From NCBI RefSeq assembly GCF_900700375.1, contig NC_041708.1, positions 8,290,313-8,354,312 of the forward strand: DNA of 64,000 nt. The letters are read 5' to 3'. Both the position numbers and the translations under genes were made by a program. Positions 36,091-49,100 of the stretch are shown here, one piece after another (position 1 is the stretch's first letter; each line of letters begins with the position of its first letter). This DNA comes from Denticeps clupeoides. Taxonomy: Eukaryota; Chordata; Actinopteri; Clupeiformes; Denticipitidae. The notes under the pieces are model-generated. The model ran no database searches and was not told where the DNA came from. It was given only the letters and a program-made list of their open reading frames with translations.

Positions 36091-36388
36091 CGAGGCTGAC
36101 GCACCGTGTTTGTGCGCAGTCTGCTTTAATAAAAAAAGTGGTCATTTATTCTTTAAGAATTTTATATTGAAATTAAATCTTTGGTCCATTGTACATGTGC
36201 AGTATATGTCAACCTGACTTTTTTTTTTTTACAACTTTATAAAAAAATGAATACATGTACATTTTCACACAGTAACAAAATAAGTGCAAAAGCCCATACA
36301 GATCATTTGAAGCCTTGTACCTACATGAAAAAAGTCAAAACAATAATTTAATGCAGTGAAGTGGCCTTATTATTATATATGCTACATA

Positions 36389-36885
36389 TACAGTACAGGC
36401 CAAAAGTTTGGACACACCTTCTCATTCAATGTGTTTTCTTTATTTTCATGGCTATTTACATTGGTAGATTCTCACTGAAGGCATCAAAACTATGAATGAA
36501 CTCATGTGGAGTTATGTACTTAACAAAAAGTGGAGACCTGGCCTCCACAGTCACCGGACCTGAACCCAATCGAGATGGTTTGGTGTGAGCTGGACCGCAG
36601 AGTGAAGGCAAAGGGACCAACAAGTGCAAAACACCTCTGGGAACTCCTTCAAAACTGTTGGGAAAGCATTTCAGGTGACGACCTCTTGAAGCTCATTGAG
36701 AGAATGCCAAGAGTGTTCAAATCAGTAATCAGAGGGTGGCTATTTTGAAGAAACTAGAATATAAAACATTAATTATTTCACCTTTTTTTTGTTAAGTACA
36801 TAACTCCACATGTGTTCATTCATAGTTTTGATGCCTTCAGTGAGAACCTACAAATGTAAATGGTCATGAAAATAAAGAAAACACA
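36389..36885 (+). mobile_element. Tc1/mariner-derived deletion derivative
   Basis: The left end CAGTACAGGCCAAAAGTTTG is intact and the right end is cut off. It encodes the C-terminal third of a Tc1-type transposase (PPQSPDLNPIEMVWCELDRR, then LLKLIERMPRV). The catalytic N-terminal part is missing. Confidence 0.85.
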
Positions 36886-37188
36886 TCCCTTCGCATCTGA
36901 GACATGCTGTCACACGACAAATGTTACTGATGTGCATGTAAGGCTCCATCAATCCCCGAGCAAGCATGCTAAACCCTGGTGCGACTGCATCTTGTGGGCT
37001 GCTATGTAAAACATTTGTCCTCGTAAGAAGCTTGATTATTCCTTCGGAGTCGTCCTCAGTTTATTCTTCAGTTCTGCCATCATCATTGGGCTTCCCAGCC
37101 TGTGCACAGAAGACATTGATAAGAAAGCATTAACAGGAGGAAGAGAAAATAAAACGGCAGCTTGTTGTGAAGAGAGTGGCGGCGCATG

Positions 37189-40100
37189 CTACCCAGGATG
37201 CCGCGGAGGTGTCCACTTGGGTTTGCTCTGTGTCTGGGCTGGTTTGGGGGTCTCCTCTGACTGTTCACAATTCTCCTGTCACAACACAATAAAAAAACAT
37301 TACACTTGTTTTTTGTTTCTCAAAGCACGCGAGTGCCAAGTCTGTACCTGTCTGTCGGGGGTCTCGGAATTGTCTTCCTCTTTAACCCTTGGAGCAACGT
37401 TTGTCTTCCTCAGCACAGGCAATCCACCACCAAGCCCTGGGTTTAATTGCATCAGCGTCACCGTTCTTTGTCAAACGCACAAACTGAATAGCGTGAAAAA
37501 CATAGCTAACTCACCGGGTAACTGAAACCCTACAACCTTGACTCCTCTCACCACAACTCCAGGCCCTTGGTCTTTTTTCTCTGGGCTACACGATGGAGGC
37601 TCCTCCCTCTCTTCTGCTTTAGGGGACGGCAGCAGGGAGGGTATTTTCAGGAGTGTCCGTGGGTCTTTCGGAGGACGTACGTTAGGATTTTTTACAGCAA
37701 TTCGAGATCTTTGGAAAGTGAAGTCCAATGTGGAGGCTTCAACCTGTTAAAAGGGTTTGGAATTGAGATGCAAGACAATTGAAACTTTGGTGGAATTAAC
37801 AAAATAGTTCAACCAACGTGTTGCTTTACCTGTAGTTTTAAGTCTTCATGCTCTTTGTTCAACTGAGATTCTGGATCATCCAGTTCTATGTCTACCTCAG
37901 CATGTTCTAATCTTCTTTTTATTGCTGATCCCTTTCCAGCATTTAAGGTCTCTGCTCCATCTGTCAGGTCATCTACTTTCTTTTTTTCTTGTGCTGTCTT
38001 TACTCCCAAATATGTTTGTAGGTCCATGGTATCTTGTTCTGCTGTTATGTTCTCTAAACCTATTTCAGATCCTGTTTCCTCATCTGGTTTAGTGTGACTT
38101 TCCGTCATACCTGGCTCCTCCTGAACTTCCATTATTGTCGCAGAAACTGTTGTCTGTTCAGTCTCCATGTCTTTCACATCTTGCTGTGGTTTTGCTGTAT
38201 CCTCTTGTACATCTGAGGATTCAAAGAAAGGAAGATCCACACTTTCCCTGGTTGGTACAGTCTCTGTCATTTCTTTGATCATGGCAGTTGTTGATCCCAT
38301 TGTTTCATTCAGTGATTGGGCAATATTTGTTGAGTGCATAGTGTCTTCCTCAGAGAGCCCAAACTCTCCTGAAGATTTTTTCGAGTTTTCACGGATTACA
38401 TCCGTCATAGATCTAGGATCTTCCATTTCCTGTGTTATTCTAGTTTCATAGTTTAATACATCCATCCTGTTTATAGATGTAATGTACTCTTCATTAGTTT
38501 CTACTTTAGTGGATATTTGAGCCTCTTCCTCCAACTTCCTCAAATTCTCTATCATACCTTCAGTCACCAGTGATTCCATCAGTGAGTGATCTTCCTTTCC
38601 TAACTCAGCATTCAGCTCCATTGTTTCCTCATCAGATTCTTTGTCAGAATCCTCTTTCAGGAATGCTCTCTCCATAGTCTCGGTTTTGGCTGGTGATGAC
38701 CCCTCCTGAAGTCCTTCATCTGCATGCTCCTCCAATAGTGCTGGTTCTGTTTCTTGGGGTTCTGCTTCATGTGATGATTTTTCAAATTCTGTAGAGTGTA
38801 TTATGTCTTTTATCTCCGGTTTTGGGGAACACTTCTGTCCTGTGGTGTCTGTTTCCGTATTTTTATTTCCATTTTCTTCCAAGATTGTATCTTCTTCCAA
38901 TGCCTCTGTCATTTTCAGGTATATTTCAAGATTAAGGTTTGTTTCAGACTGTAAAATAATTTTCTCAGAGAAATATTCATCTTCTTCATATGCAGATTCT
39001 GGCACTTTACAATCTGTTCTATCAGATTTCACAAATGTCTTTATTTCCCTGTTTACATCAATGTCGTAACCAGTTTCCTTCAGTGACGAATCCGACACCT
39101 CCTGAATTTCCTCATATGCCTTCTTTTCTAACAGTGCCAGTTCCATTTCTGGCAATTCAGGTGATGATATTCGCTCTTGGTCTGGAATAATAATGTCTGA
39201 TAAAGGAACGTTCATGGCTTCCTCAGAAGGTTCATCAGGTATATCCTTTCCCTCAGCCGTCAGACTCGGCCATGGGGTGTCTACTTCCATGTCCTCATCA
39301 GCACTCTCCTGCAGTCCTGCTTGTGATGCCACGCTGTCCATTTTGGCCGGTGATGACTGGTCTTGAGTCTGTTCCTCACTCAGTACTGGTTCTGATTCCA
39401 AAAGCCCTGCTTTGTATCCTGATTTCTTTTGTTCTTCATGAAGTCCATCCTCTGATTCCCCTTTAAAGGTCATTTCAGACGTTGCATTCACCATCTCTGA
39501 CATCGTTTCTATTCTCATGGATTCTTTAAACAGTTCTTTGTTTTCAAGCGAAGAGTGTGCTGTGTCATGGTCTTTTCTGTCAGGTTCTATGGACCCCTTA
39601 TTGTTTATCTCCACACCTTCATCTTTCAGGATAGCGTCTGCTTCCTGGCACTCAGTTTTGGTTTCTGATGACTCCTCTTGTCTTTGCTTAATTAGGTGGT
39701 CATCAAGCTTTGATAGTTCTGATGCCTTGTAATTTGCTTTAAATGACCCACTTGCCTCAAGTTTTGCCGAGTAAGTTTCAGACTCCAAAATGAGGTTCTC
39801 TGGTAAATCTTTCCTAATCGGAGACTCAAAAAGGAGCTTGTTTTCTTGTTCTTTAGAGTCTTGTTTACTGAGATCTTCATTGGTAGATTCTGAGAAAGAC
39901 AGAAGCAGTGAGGGATCTGTTGTCTTGGGCTCTGTCTCAACATGTATTTCATCTCTGGTTTCTCCTTTGTTAGTCTCCAAATCTTCTAATGAATTGACAA
40001 TTGCGTTGGAATCCTTGAAGAATTTATTTTTATCATCTGAAAAGTGTGGTATGTTGTCCTTGCCATCAAATGCAATGAAAGTTCCACACACATGTTTCTC

Positions 40101-41275
40101 AAGGGCTTGTTCTACGATGTCTGATTTTGCTCCATAAAATCTCTCATCTGTTGATATCTGTATTAAATGTGTTCTAGATGAAACCTCATTCTGCTGGAGT
40201 TCCTCATGGTTTTTATGCCCCTCCCGTGTTGTGTATGTTAATGTGGGATCCATTCTCTCAGACTTGAGGTCTGGCTCCATGGTGTCTATTCCCACACACT
40301 GATCACCGGTGGCCAGATTGTCTTCTCCCTCCATCGTCTGAAAATGCTGTGAATTTTCAACCTCTTCTGTGGTTGGTTGGTGACTGTTTTCATAGGGCTG
40401 TGTTTCGCCAGCTTTACCGCCTCCTGTATCATTTGCAGGGGCTTCATGTTTGTCCTCTTGCTCTTTTTCCTGCTTAAAGTTTAGATTAATTTCCTCTATT
40501 GCCACGTACTCTCTCTTTGTTTGAGTTTTTACTGTTTCCCATTCATCTGTGTCTAATTGAAACTCTTTGTCTTCATTGCATTCTTCTGATCTAGTTTCTT
40601 CTGGAACATTTGGAAGGAGGCTAACCATTTTGTCACCATCAACCGGTTTTTGTCCTCCAAGCTGCTTATCTATAACAACTCTCTCCTGTGTGTGGGGCAT
40701 TTGAGCAGTTTCACTGCTCTGAATTTCACAGCACTCTTCCATTACACTGTCTTCATCTTTACTGGTAACGCCATGCTTTTCTTCATTCTTTTCATCGTCT
40801 ACCTGTGAAAAAGTCTCACCAACAGCTGTCGCATCTTGAGAGCAGCTCTCCACTATTCTAGAGTAGCGAATGGAATAACCCCTACTCTTTTGGTTGTAAT
40901 CCCTGATTATTTCACATCTCTCCACAGGGCCTGTGGAATGGGACCTTTGGTCATGCTCATGCAGGTCTTCATGTTCTGCTTCCTCATCATTTCTTCTTTG
41001 ACTGGTTGTCACACTGGTGATCGTGTCTTCCTGTGCTGAAGGCTCATTTTTATCCTCTGTGGCCACTGGTCGCAGAAATCTGCCCACAGCTGTGGTAATG
41101 TAGCTCTGTGCATGTGTTAAATGTGAGAGAGAAGTGGAAAGACACATTTTTAATTATCTCTCATCTTAAATGTACTGAAAGAAAAATGTGCAATTGTGAT
41201 GATCATACTATGTACATACTACATACTTAATAGTTTTTGACAGATTATGTCAGATCACGACTGCAAAAACACACA

Positions 41276-41332
<57 letters not shown>

Positions 41333-41440
41333 TCTTTACAAAATGTAAAATGTAGTCTTTTATCTAAAAACACTCACCCAAGCTGTCCATAGGGTCTCGC
41401 CAATGCGAGCCAGGGTGCTTTCCTCAGGGAGAGGTTCCAT
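37189..41440 (-). CDS. Long acidic disordered protein, apolipoprotein B receptor-like (tentative)
   Basis: Five exons join in frame to 1247 residues: 41440-41378, 41105-37830, 37743-37515, 37436-37348 and 37275-37189. The first exon and the start of the second give a short hydrophobic or amphipathic head (LARIGETLWTAW, SYITTAVGRFLRP). The 3.3-kb second exon is Glu/Asp/Ser/Thr-rich with degenerate repeats of the type ETEPALLEEHADEGLQE...SSPAK and no fold I recognise. The last three exons are basic and conserved-looking: FQRSRIAVKNPNVRPPKDPR, VVGFQLPGLGGGLPVLRKT, and a tail ending KPKWTPPRHPG. An acidic repeat-rich body, a basic C-terminal motif and a position near eif3c all resemble mammalian APOBR, which lies near EIF3C at 16p11.2. 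The identity is inference, and I leave the symbol empty. A (CA)n tract lies in intron 1. Confidence 0.75.
41276..41328. repeat. (CA)n microsatellite
   Basis: A long (CA)n tract in the first intron of the acidic-protein gene. Confidence 0.95.
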
Positions 41441-42572
41441 CTCCGATCTTATAAGCAAACTTCAAAGTCTTCTGGTAGTCTGTAAACCTAATGAGCCACA
41501 GTCTGAAGAGGAAGTGCAGACCTGATAGCTTCGTACCGAGCAATAAAAACGTATTTCCTGATAACGAGGTCCGCTATTTAGTAGGAAGATGTCATATGTG
41601 GAGCAATTAAGCATTCATGAAAAATGATATGAGCTATTGCTAAAAACAGTTAATAGACATATCAGCATGCCTACACATACCCAGCAATAACAGTTAATGA
41701 TTAATTAGTTTTTTCTTGTGTACATAACAAAAAAAGTGAATTTTACCTGTTTTTATGTTCTGTTACAAAACTGTGACTATTATAGACAGAACGGAGCAAA
41801 GTAGTCATGAAGAGACAGGTCTGGTGTGGAATGAATGACGTTACTGCCAGGGTTGCCAGATATGGCAATAGAAATAGTCCACCAAGTCTGCGACTTTGGA
41901 GTAAGACATTTGCTCTGTGGAGTAAACACAGAAATATGCAGATCCTCCATGTGCATACACGTGTTTGTACATGTGAATACAAGTTGTGCTTTGGTCGGTC
42001 TGGTGTAAAATGATTGCCTTTATAACTTGATAAAGTAATATTTAACCATACGTACTCCATTGATTTAACGGTACAGTGCAAGTGGTTCATGTCTGAAGGT
42101 GTTGGGATCCTTCTGTTGAGAAATCTATTTATTGAGAAAGTATTTTTTTGAGTATGTATTTTACAAATATTATGTGGATTAAGCAGTCTTGGCAACATTG
42201 CTTTCCAGCTCTGTGCGGCGCTGAAACAGGGAAGTTCTTAGCACTTAGAAAACATACAACACCCCACCACAGCTTGCTTTCGCAAGGCCTAAAGGAAATG
42301 ACCAAACACCACAGCATTCACATTTGGTATATTTATTTCAGGTCACATACAAGATCCATTATTTCAAAGCATTTTAGTATAAATAATCCACATAACCTGC
42401 TATCTGCATCAGAATTCGGTACTTGCATAGGAACAGGGCAGGAAACATCAGTAGTAGTTAAGGCTTGATCAGATCCAGGGGGTTCTACAGCAGTCAGAAG
42501 AGTACTGGACATTGATCTATACACCAAACTATATACAGAAAACGGGCACTTCTGTTCCAGTGGGAGCCAGTG
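41441..42572. other. Intergenic between the apobr-like gene and the Ig gene
   Basis: It holds the 5' flank of the apobr-like gene and the 3' UTR of the Ig gene, with minus-strand AATAAA near 42127 and 42325. No other exon is recognised. Confidence 0.55.
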
Positions 42573-43116
42573 TCATGTGTCCTCCTTTAGATCTGGTGAG
42601 AACAGTGAATTAGACATTGAAGATATCTATCAGATAATCTGACTATCAACTGCAAGCAACATCAATGCATCACCATATGAAGTATTTTGAAATGTACAAC
42701 TTCCCCCATAAACTCTAATAAGTTAACATTTGTGCAATTTTGAAGAAATTCACTCGGAACATTTGAAAGTGAAAGTGCTTGTCATTGTGATACACGTATA
42801 CACATTGTGAACACAACAAAATGTGTCCTCAGCATTTAAACCATCACCCTTTTGCGAACAGTGGGCAGCCACGACAGGCACATGGGGAGAAGTGTGTGGG
42901 GATGGTACCTTGTTCAAGGGGACCTCAGTGGCACCTTGGTGGTTTGGGATTTTAACCCGCAGCCTTGTGACTATGAGTCTGCCAGGCCACAACCTTTCTG
43001 CCCCACTGCCCTTTAAATGTAGTGCCATTCCTGCACATTACATTCTTAAAGGGTACAGTGTATATGTTAATGTGCTAAGTAAAAATTGCTTTTGATGAGA
43101 AAGACAAAATTGTGCA

Positions 43117-43180
<64 letters not shown>

Positions 43181-46100
43181 ATATATATACACATACATAC
43201 ATATATGTACCATACATACTGTACATAACCATCATGTATGAGGGGCCCCTAGGCCATAAATTAAGAAAAGCTTACACATCTTGTACGTACATGAAAAGCT
43301 TGAGGACACATTTCGTGGTGCCACCGTGTGCTGTGCTGCAGTTTTTCACAATGATAATCACTTTCACTTCACTCATACATGATGGTGCCAGTCAAGGCTG
43401 CTGCAGACAGGGAGGCCTGATAAACCTTTTAAAAAACTCTACAATTGAACTAGGAAATTATTTTGATAATATGGTCAAAAATGTCACGGTTATCATTTTC
43501 ATGACCCTATTTACAGATTATGTATGGCAATGCTGTGTGTTGGAATGTATTTACCTGTCCATGTCAGATAGACTGGCAGAGCAAATGCAGGATGAGTGAT
43601 CTCCACAGTAACCCTCAGACGTTGTTCCAGTCCTCCTTCTTTGCTTACATATACTGTGTTGATGTGAGACGGGTCGATCCCCAACTCTTTAGCCCCATTT
43701 TCTAAATTCTCTTCCTCATACTTCTTCACTTCTCTCTGTTTTGGGCTCTTCTTGACACCCCTTCTCACTCCATCGTCTTCATCCTCATCTATGAACGTGA
43801 TCGATTCATTTTCCAAATCTGGTGTCCTCAAGTCTGTAGGAGATCAATATTTTTTGTGTCTCTTAACACAATTTCATAATTTAATTATTATATCATGAAC
43901 CCTTCATCCAAAGCATTGCCAATACAAATTAATTTTCTCTGCTGGATTTCTGAAATTCATGACATATCATCAGTAATCATCAACATTAGTGAATTTATCA
44001 TATAATACACTGCCAGTTGCACCTACTCTTTGGTGGTTATGGAGACTAAGACGGAGCAATTTTGAAAAATACAATGCAAGGAAACACATTTAGAATTTTT
44101 GTATCAGGGTTAGGTAACCCTTCTTTGCTATTTTTGTTTGTTTATTACATAACCTCGCGTGTCATTTCATAGTACTGTGTCTTCACATGCAAGACCCATA
44201 AATGAGTAGGTGCTACATGCAGAAACCGTTACTCACTTTGTGCACGTCCGTTCCCCAGCTTCTTTTCATCCTTAATCTGCGGTTCGGCGGACCGCACCAG
44301 AGCACAAGTGCTCCTGAACTCACATCTCCCGTCCTTGTTCACTGTCTTGGTCTCTGTTGAGAGGAGCTGGGTGAGAGTGGTGCCTCCACCGGCCCAAAGT
44401 AGCTTTGGCCAAGGGCTCCCGCCAGTTAGAAGCAGGGAGAAGAGTCCCACACCTTCACTGGTCCAGTTAACTGAAAGTGACGAGGGGATGATGGGAGGGG
44501 CTGCAGGTTGAGAGAAATAGGTACAAAAAACAATGTGAAAGTGAAGTGACTGTCATTGCGAAACACAGCAAATTCATGCACCTACCTATATGCACCTGCC
44601 TCCAGACTCTTTCAATGGGCATTTGCATGGAGCTGTGTTCTACTCTGCACACAATATGATGTCCTTTTTGGGATCCCACATCCCCAACCTTCACATCCCG
44701 CAGCATTGCGGTGACCCGGAAGGTTCTTGGATGGGTCAGCAGAGGTCCCCAGATTTCAGACCCTTGTTTAACCTCTTCTCTATTCTGCTCCTGTTCTTCA
44801 TCCCATGGTTCTTCCCTCTCTCCATCTTCTGATTTCCAAACGTGGAACCAGGTTATAGAGATGTCGGGGGGGGTAGAAGTCAGTGATGTCACAACCCAGG
44901 GTAAGAGATAGGTTGTGAGAGGAAGTGGCTGACGGGAAGCTTGTAATTTCAGACACCAAAGGCTTCTTAATGAACCCTGAGAAAGAGGAAATAAAAAACA
45001 TACAGTCCCGACATTTCATACTTCCTTTTTCTACTTGCCTACTTTCTACTTCCTTTATCTTCTCATCTGCCAACCTTTATTATGTAACTTTTTAAATCAT
45101 ATTTACACACACACACACACACACACATACATACATACAAGTTTGGACATACCTTCTCATTCAATGTGTTTTCTTTATTTTCATGACCATTTACGTTGGT
45201 AGATTATCACTGAAGGCATCAAAACTATGAATGAACTCATGTGGAGTTGTGTATTAAACAAAAAGTGGAGACCTGTCCTCCACAGTCACCGGACCTGAAC
45301 CCAGTTGAGATGGTTTGGGGTGAGCTGGACCTCAGAGTGAAGGCAAAGGGGTCAAGAAGTGCTAAACACCTCTGGGAACTCCTTCAAGACTGTTGGAAAA
45401 CCATTTCAGGTGACGACCTCTTGAAGCTCATTGAGAGAATGCCAAGAGTGTGCAAAGCAGTAATCAGAGCAAAGAAACTAGAATATAAAACATGTTTTCA
45501 GTTATTTCACCTTTTTTTGTTAAGTACATAACTCCACATGTGTTCATTCATAGTTTTGATGCCTTCAGTGAGAATCAACCAATGTAAATGGTCATGAGAA
45601 TTAAGAAAACACATTGAATGGGAAAGTGTGTCCAAACTTTTGGACTGTACTGTATATATATATATTCATTGCTCACCCCTGGTTTCCCGTGTGACGGGCT
45701 GCTTGAGGGCGATGTGGTGGATGCTGACCCAGACCCTGGTCCCTCCTCGCTCCAGCTCTGTTCGGAGCAGCTTGCATTGGCTCACAGCAGAGAAAAATCC
45801 CTGTGTGTCGGGCCGAGGGGCCGCCAGCTTGGGGGGTACCGTCACCGGGCTTAATTCCCCACCCTCACAGAACCAGCGGAACGTGATGATGTCGGGATGG
45901 AACTTGGATGCCTGGGCAGTCAGAGTGATGATGTCTGCCAAGGAATGTCAGGAAGACATGTAGTGCTGGCTTTCAATTCTAAGCATGTCAGAAAAGGGTA
46001 AAGGATTCTGAACTGGCAACAAACAGCAGGAAATTTGCTTCAATAATTACATTGCGGCAACAATAGTGTATTAACCTTGCTCTTTTGAATAAAACATTTA

Positions 46101-49100
46101 AGTTTGACTGAACAACATTCACTGTAATTGGAGCAAAACATGAACAGGGAAATTCGCACAGTGCCCAGGGGGTATCAAAAAACGAAAAAGTTGTACCTGC
46201 TTCCGCATCTGGCTCAGAGAGCTTGATCTCAGACACCTCAGGGGCAGCTAAAAATTGAAATATGAAGCATTAGAGGAACATTCGTAGCAAAAGGAACATG
46301 AGCAGAGCTAGACAAAGAGAACTGCATTCACTCACAGAGCAGTGAAAATTTTTCAGACACCCTCTCCGCCACCACTTTATCTTTTCCTTTGTAGAAGACC
46401 TGGCACTTGAAGACGGCACCCTTGTGGATGGAGAGATCAGGGACAAACGTCAGAGATGACACGAGCTGTTTGTTCCCCCTGCCGGATGAGTGCAGGGGCT
46501 GTTGCGTGTGGAGCTTGTAGTAGCCTGGAGCACCAGAGGGCAGCAGAGGGCCTTTCTCTGAGCATGTGCTCAGCCTCAGGGTACGGCCGCTCGGAGGCAG
46601 GGTACCTAAAGAGCCTGAGGTCAGAAGAGAGGTCACAGTGACAGTGCATTTTTTCCAGGGTTGGACCACAGCTAGATTTCCCAGATGCCTCATTGTTTAG
46701 CATTTGAAACATTTTTCTGACCTGTGCGAGAAGTGTCTGAAATCGGCATGTCATTGAGGAACCAGGCGGTCTGGACTCGATCAGCCCTCCGGCCCTCGAT
46801 AGTTATGGTCACCCGTCCTTTCCTCCCCACAATGACCCGGGGGGGCAGGATAATCCCAGAGACATTCAGGAACTTCTGCTTCTCTAAAGAGGAATGCATT
46901 TGGCTTGCTTGAATGAACAAGTATGAATATATAATGTAGTATGTAGAATATGAACTGATTACCATCCTTTCTTCTCCAGGAAAACCCTAAGCAGAGTAGA
47001 AAAACCAGAACAAGCGAGATAATCATCATTGCCACAGAGCCCTTCGCAGATTTGGTGAGAACTGGATCTGAAAGCCAGAGAGCAAGGGTTATAGGTAACA
47101 AAAAAAAAAAAAAGGATTCAGTATTTCACTGGCATTAATGCATTATAACAGGTGCATACTATTGCCAGTTTCATGAGCAAAAGCAGAGAAGAGTGTGAAA
47201 TGGTGTAATCAAAGCAAACATAACCTCATATGTTTTATTTCATAGTTTTGATGAAATTTTGTTCTACAATGTCAGAAAAAGACAGAGCAAATGAGTGGTC
47301 GTTTTGAAACTTTTAACTGTGCACACGTTTTTATCATTTTTTAACACTGGGAAATATCTTGTTGGCCCTTTTTAAAGGATGCATTTGTGTGGAAACTGCT
47401 TATTTAAAAAAAAGGGAAAAACATTTCATTACTTTGGAAAGAATGCTCTAGGCAGCTAAAAGCTGGTATGCAAACCGGTATTGCAACCATTAGCAACAAA
47501 GTTATTTTTTACAATGACATATTGTAGTGGTAATCTTTAATTACTAATAAGTAATTATTTATATTACTCATTATATTACTATTTGACACCTACCCTCCCC
47601 TAAACAAGTAGATTCTTTTAAAGATGAACCTATTTTATTAGAAAATGAATCCTGTAATGGACTGGGTGCGACAGATGATTAATTTGTTTCTTTTTTAGTA
47701 CATTTGTACTTTACGATAGTGCAAGTGTCACTTGGGCTGCAGTGTCATACACAATAAATTGGACATCTTTTTTGAGGTTAATAATGTTTTGCTTGCTACC
47801 AAGAGCACGTTTCAGTATCAATGTTCTTTGCATTTTTGACAGAGAATTTATTTGACTCTAAATCTATGGAACATACTGAGAGAGTCAACTGCCGACAGGT
47901 TGACCGAAGCAAAGGCAGGTTCTAAGACATCAGGTTGGTGGACGATGCACTTTATCTCTCCACCCAGCTCCCTTTCCTCCTGGCTGAGGGTGTAGAACCG
48001 ACGGGTGTTATATGTCCTCTCCAAGTTGGTCTGCAATGAAGGTTTGTCAGGAAGAACAGCACCATTCTGGATCCATAGGATGGAGATGTTCTCCGGGTAG
48101 AATCCAGCAACGTCACAGGACAGAACGAGAGGGCTGGAGCGGGACGAGGTGGGAATTGTTGAAACAGATACCGATGGGAGGACTTTTGAACAACAGAGAA
48201 AGACATGTAGACACAAGAAGGGTTCATGAGCTTGGAAACATATCAAGTTTGTGAATAATAAGAAAATGAAAGACACTTAAATGCCAACTTACTTAAAAAA
48301 CACAAACACCAAGAGCTCATTCAACAGCCTCATTCAGAAAGTCAATCTGACATGACATTAATTACAGATCCTAGACGCCAATTAAAAATATAAACACTGT
48401 AGATTTTCATGATGAAATTGTCTATTGTGCTATAGGGAGAGTCAAACAAGAAAGGCCAAATGTGACACAAAAAGGTTTTCAGCGACGCATCCAGCGGCTT
48501 TTTAAATAGTTTGTCTGGAGGCCTAAAGGACGCTAAATCAGCGTCATGATGTAATCAGACTGCAGGTTGTATACACTGATCAGCCGAAATACTAAAACCA
48601 GGTGAAATGAAGACCATAGGTTATCTAGTTACCATGGATATAGAGTGGGGGGGGGGGGGGGGGGGGGGGGGGGGAGATAATTATGTGATCCCTGGCTGCC
48701 CACTTACACCCAAATGACCAGTCTATAGTTTATATGAACAGTGAGAAGAACAAAAAAATGGCAATTAATGCATTTCAAAAAGCGTTTAAATACATTAGCA
48801 TTTTCATTTATCATTCAGCAAGATTTCGGGCTCCCAGTTGTATTTTCCACAGGTAGGGAGCTGACATTGGGAGCTTCTCGACTCATTACCTGTATAAGAG
48901 GCACCGTCCACAGAAGCAATCAGTTTATCCAGATTCCAAACACCATGCACCATGGCCAAGACCAAAGAGGTTTCCGAGAATGCCAGGGACAGGATTTTTG
49001 ACCTACACAAGGCTGGAATGGCCTAAAAGATCATTGCCAAGCAGCTGGGTGAGAAGGTGACAACAGTTGGTTCTGATTATTTACAGATGGAAGAACCATA

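Larger units (their letters stand above)
34698..37188. other. Intergenic between ppp4c and the apobr-like gene
   Basis: It contains the ppp4c 5' flank with a CpG-rich segment (35490-36090), an AT-rich gap, a Tc1-derived element (36389-36885) and the 3' UTR of the next gene, with a minus-strand AATAAA near 37055. No other exon is supported. Confidence 0.55.

Noticed and set aside
35497-36104. Arg-rich ORFs in the CpG segment upstream of ppp4c
   Set aside because: Open frames on both strands are explained by high GC content. No family motif or splice partner is seen.
37888-41039. Plus-strand ORFs opposite the acidic-protein gene
   Set aside because: They are shadows of a Glu/Ser-rich exon: antisense of GAA/GAG/TCT gives open Ser/Phe/Leu frames. 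The minus-strand model has consistent splice phases.
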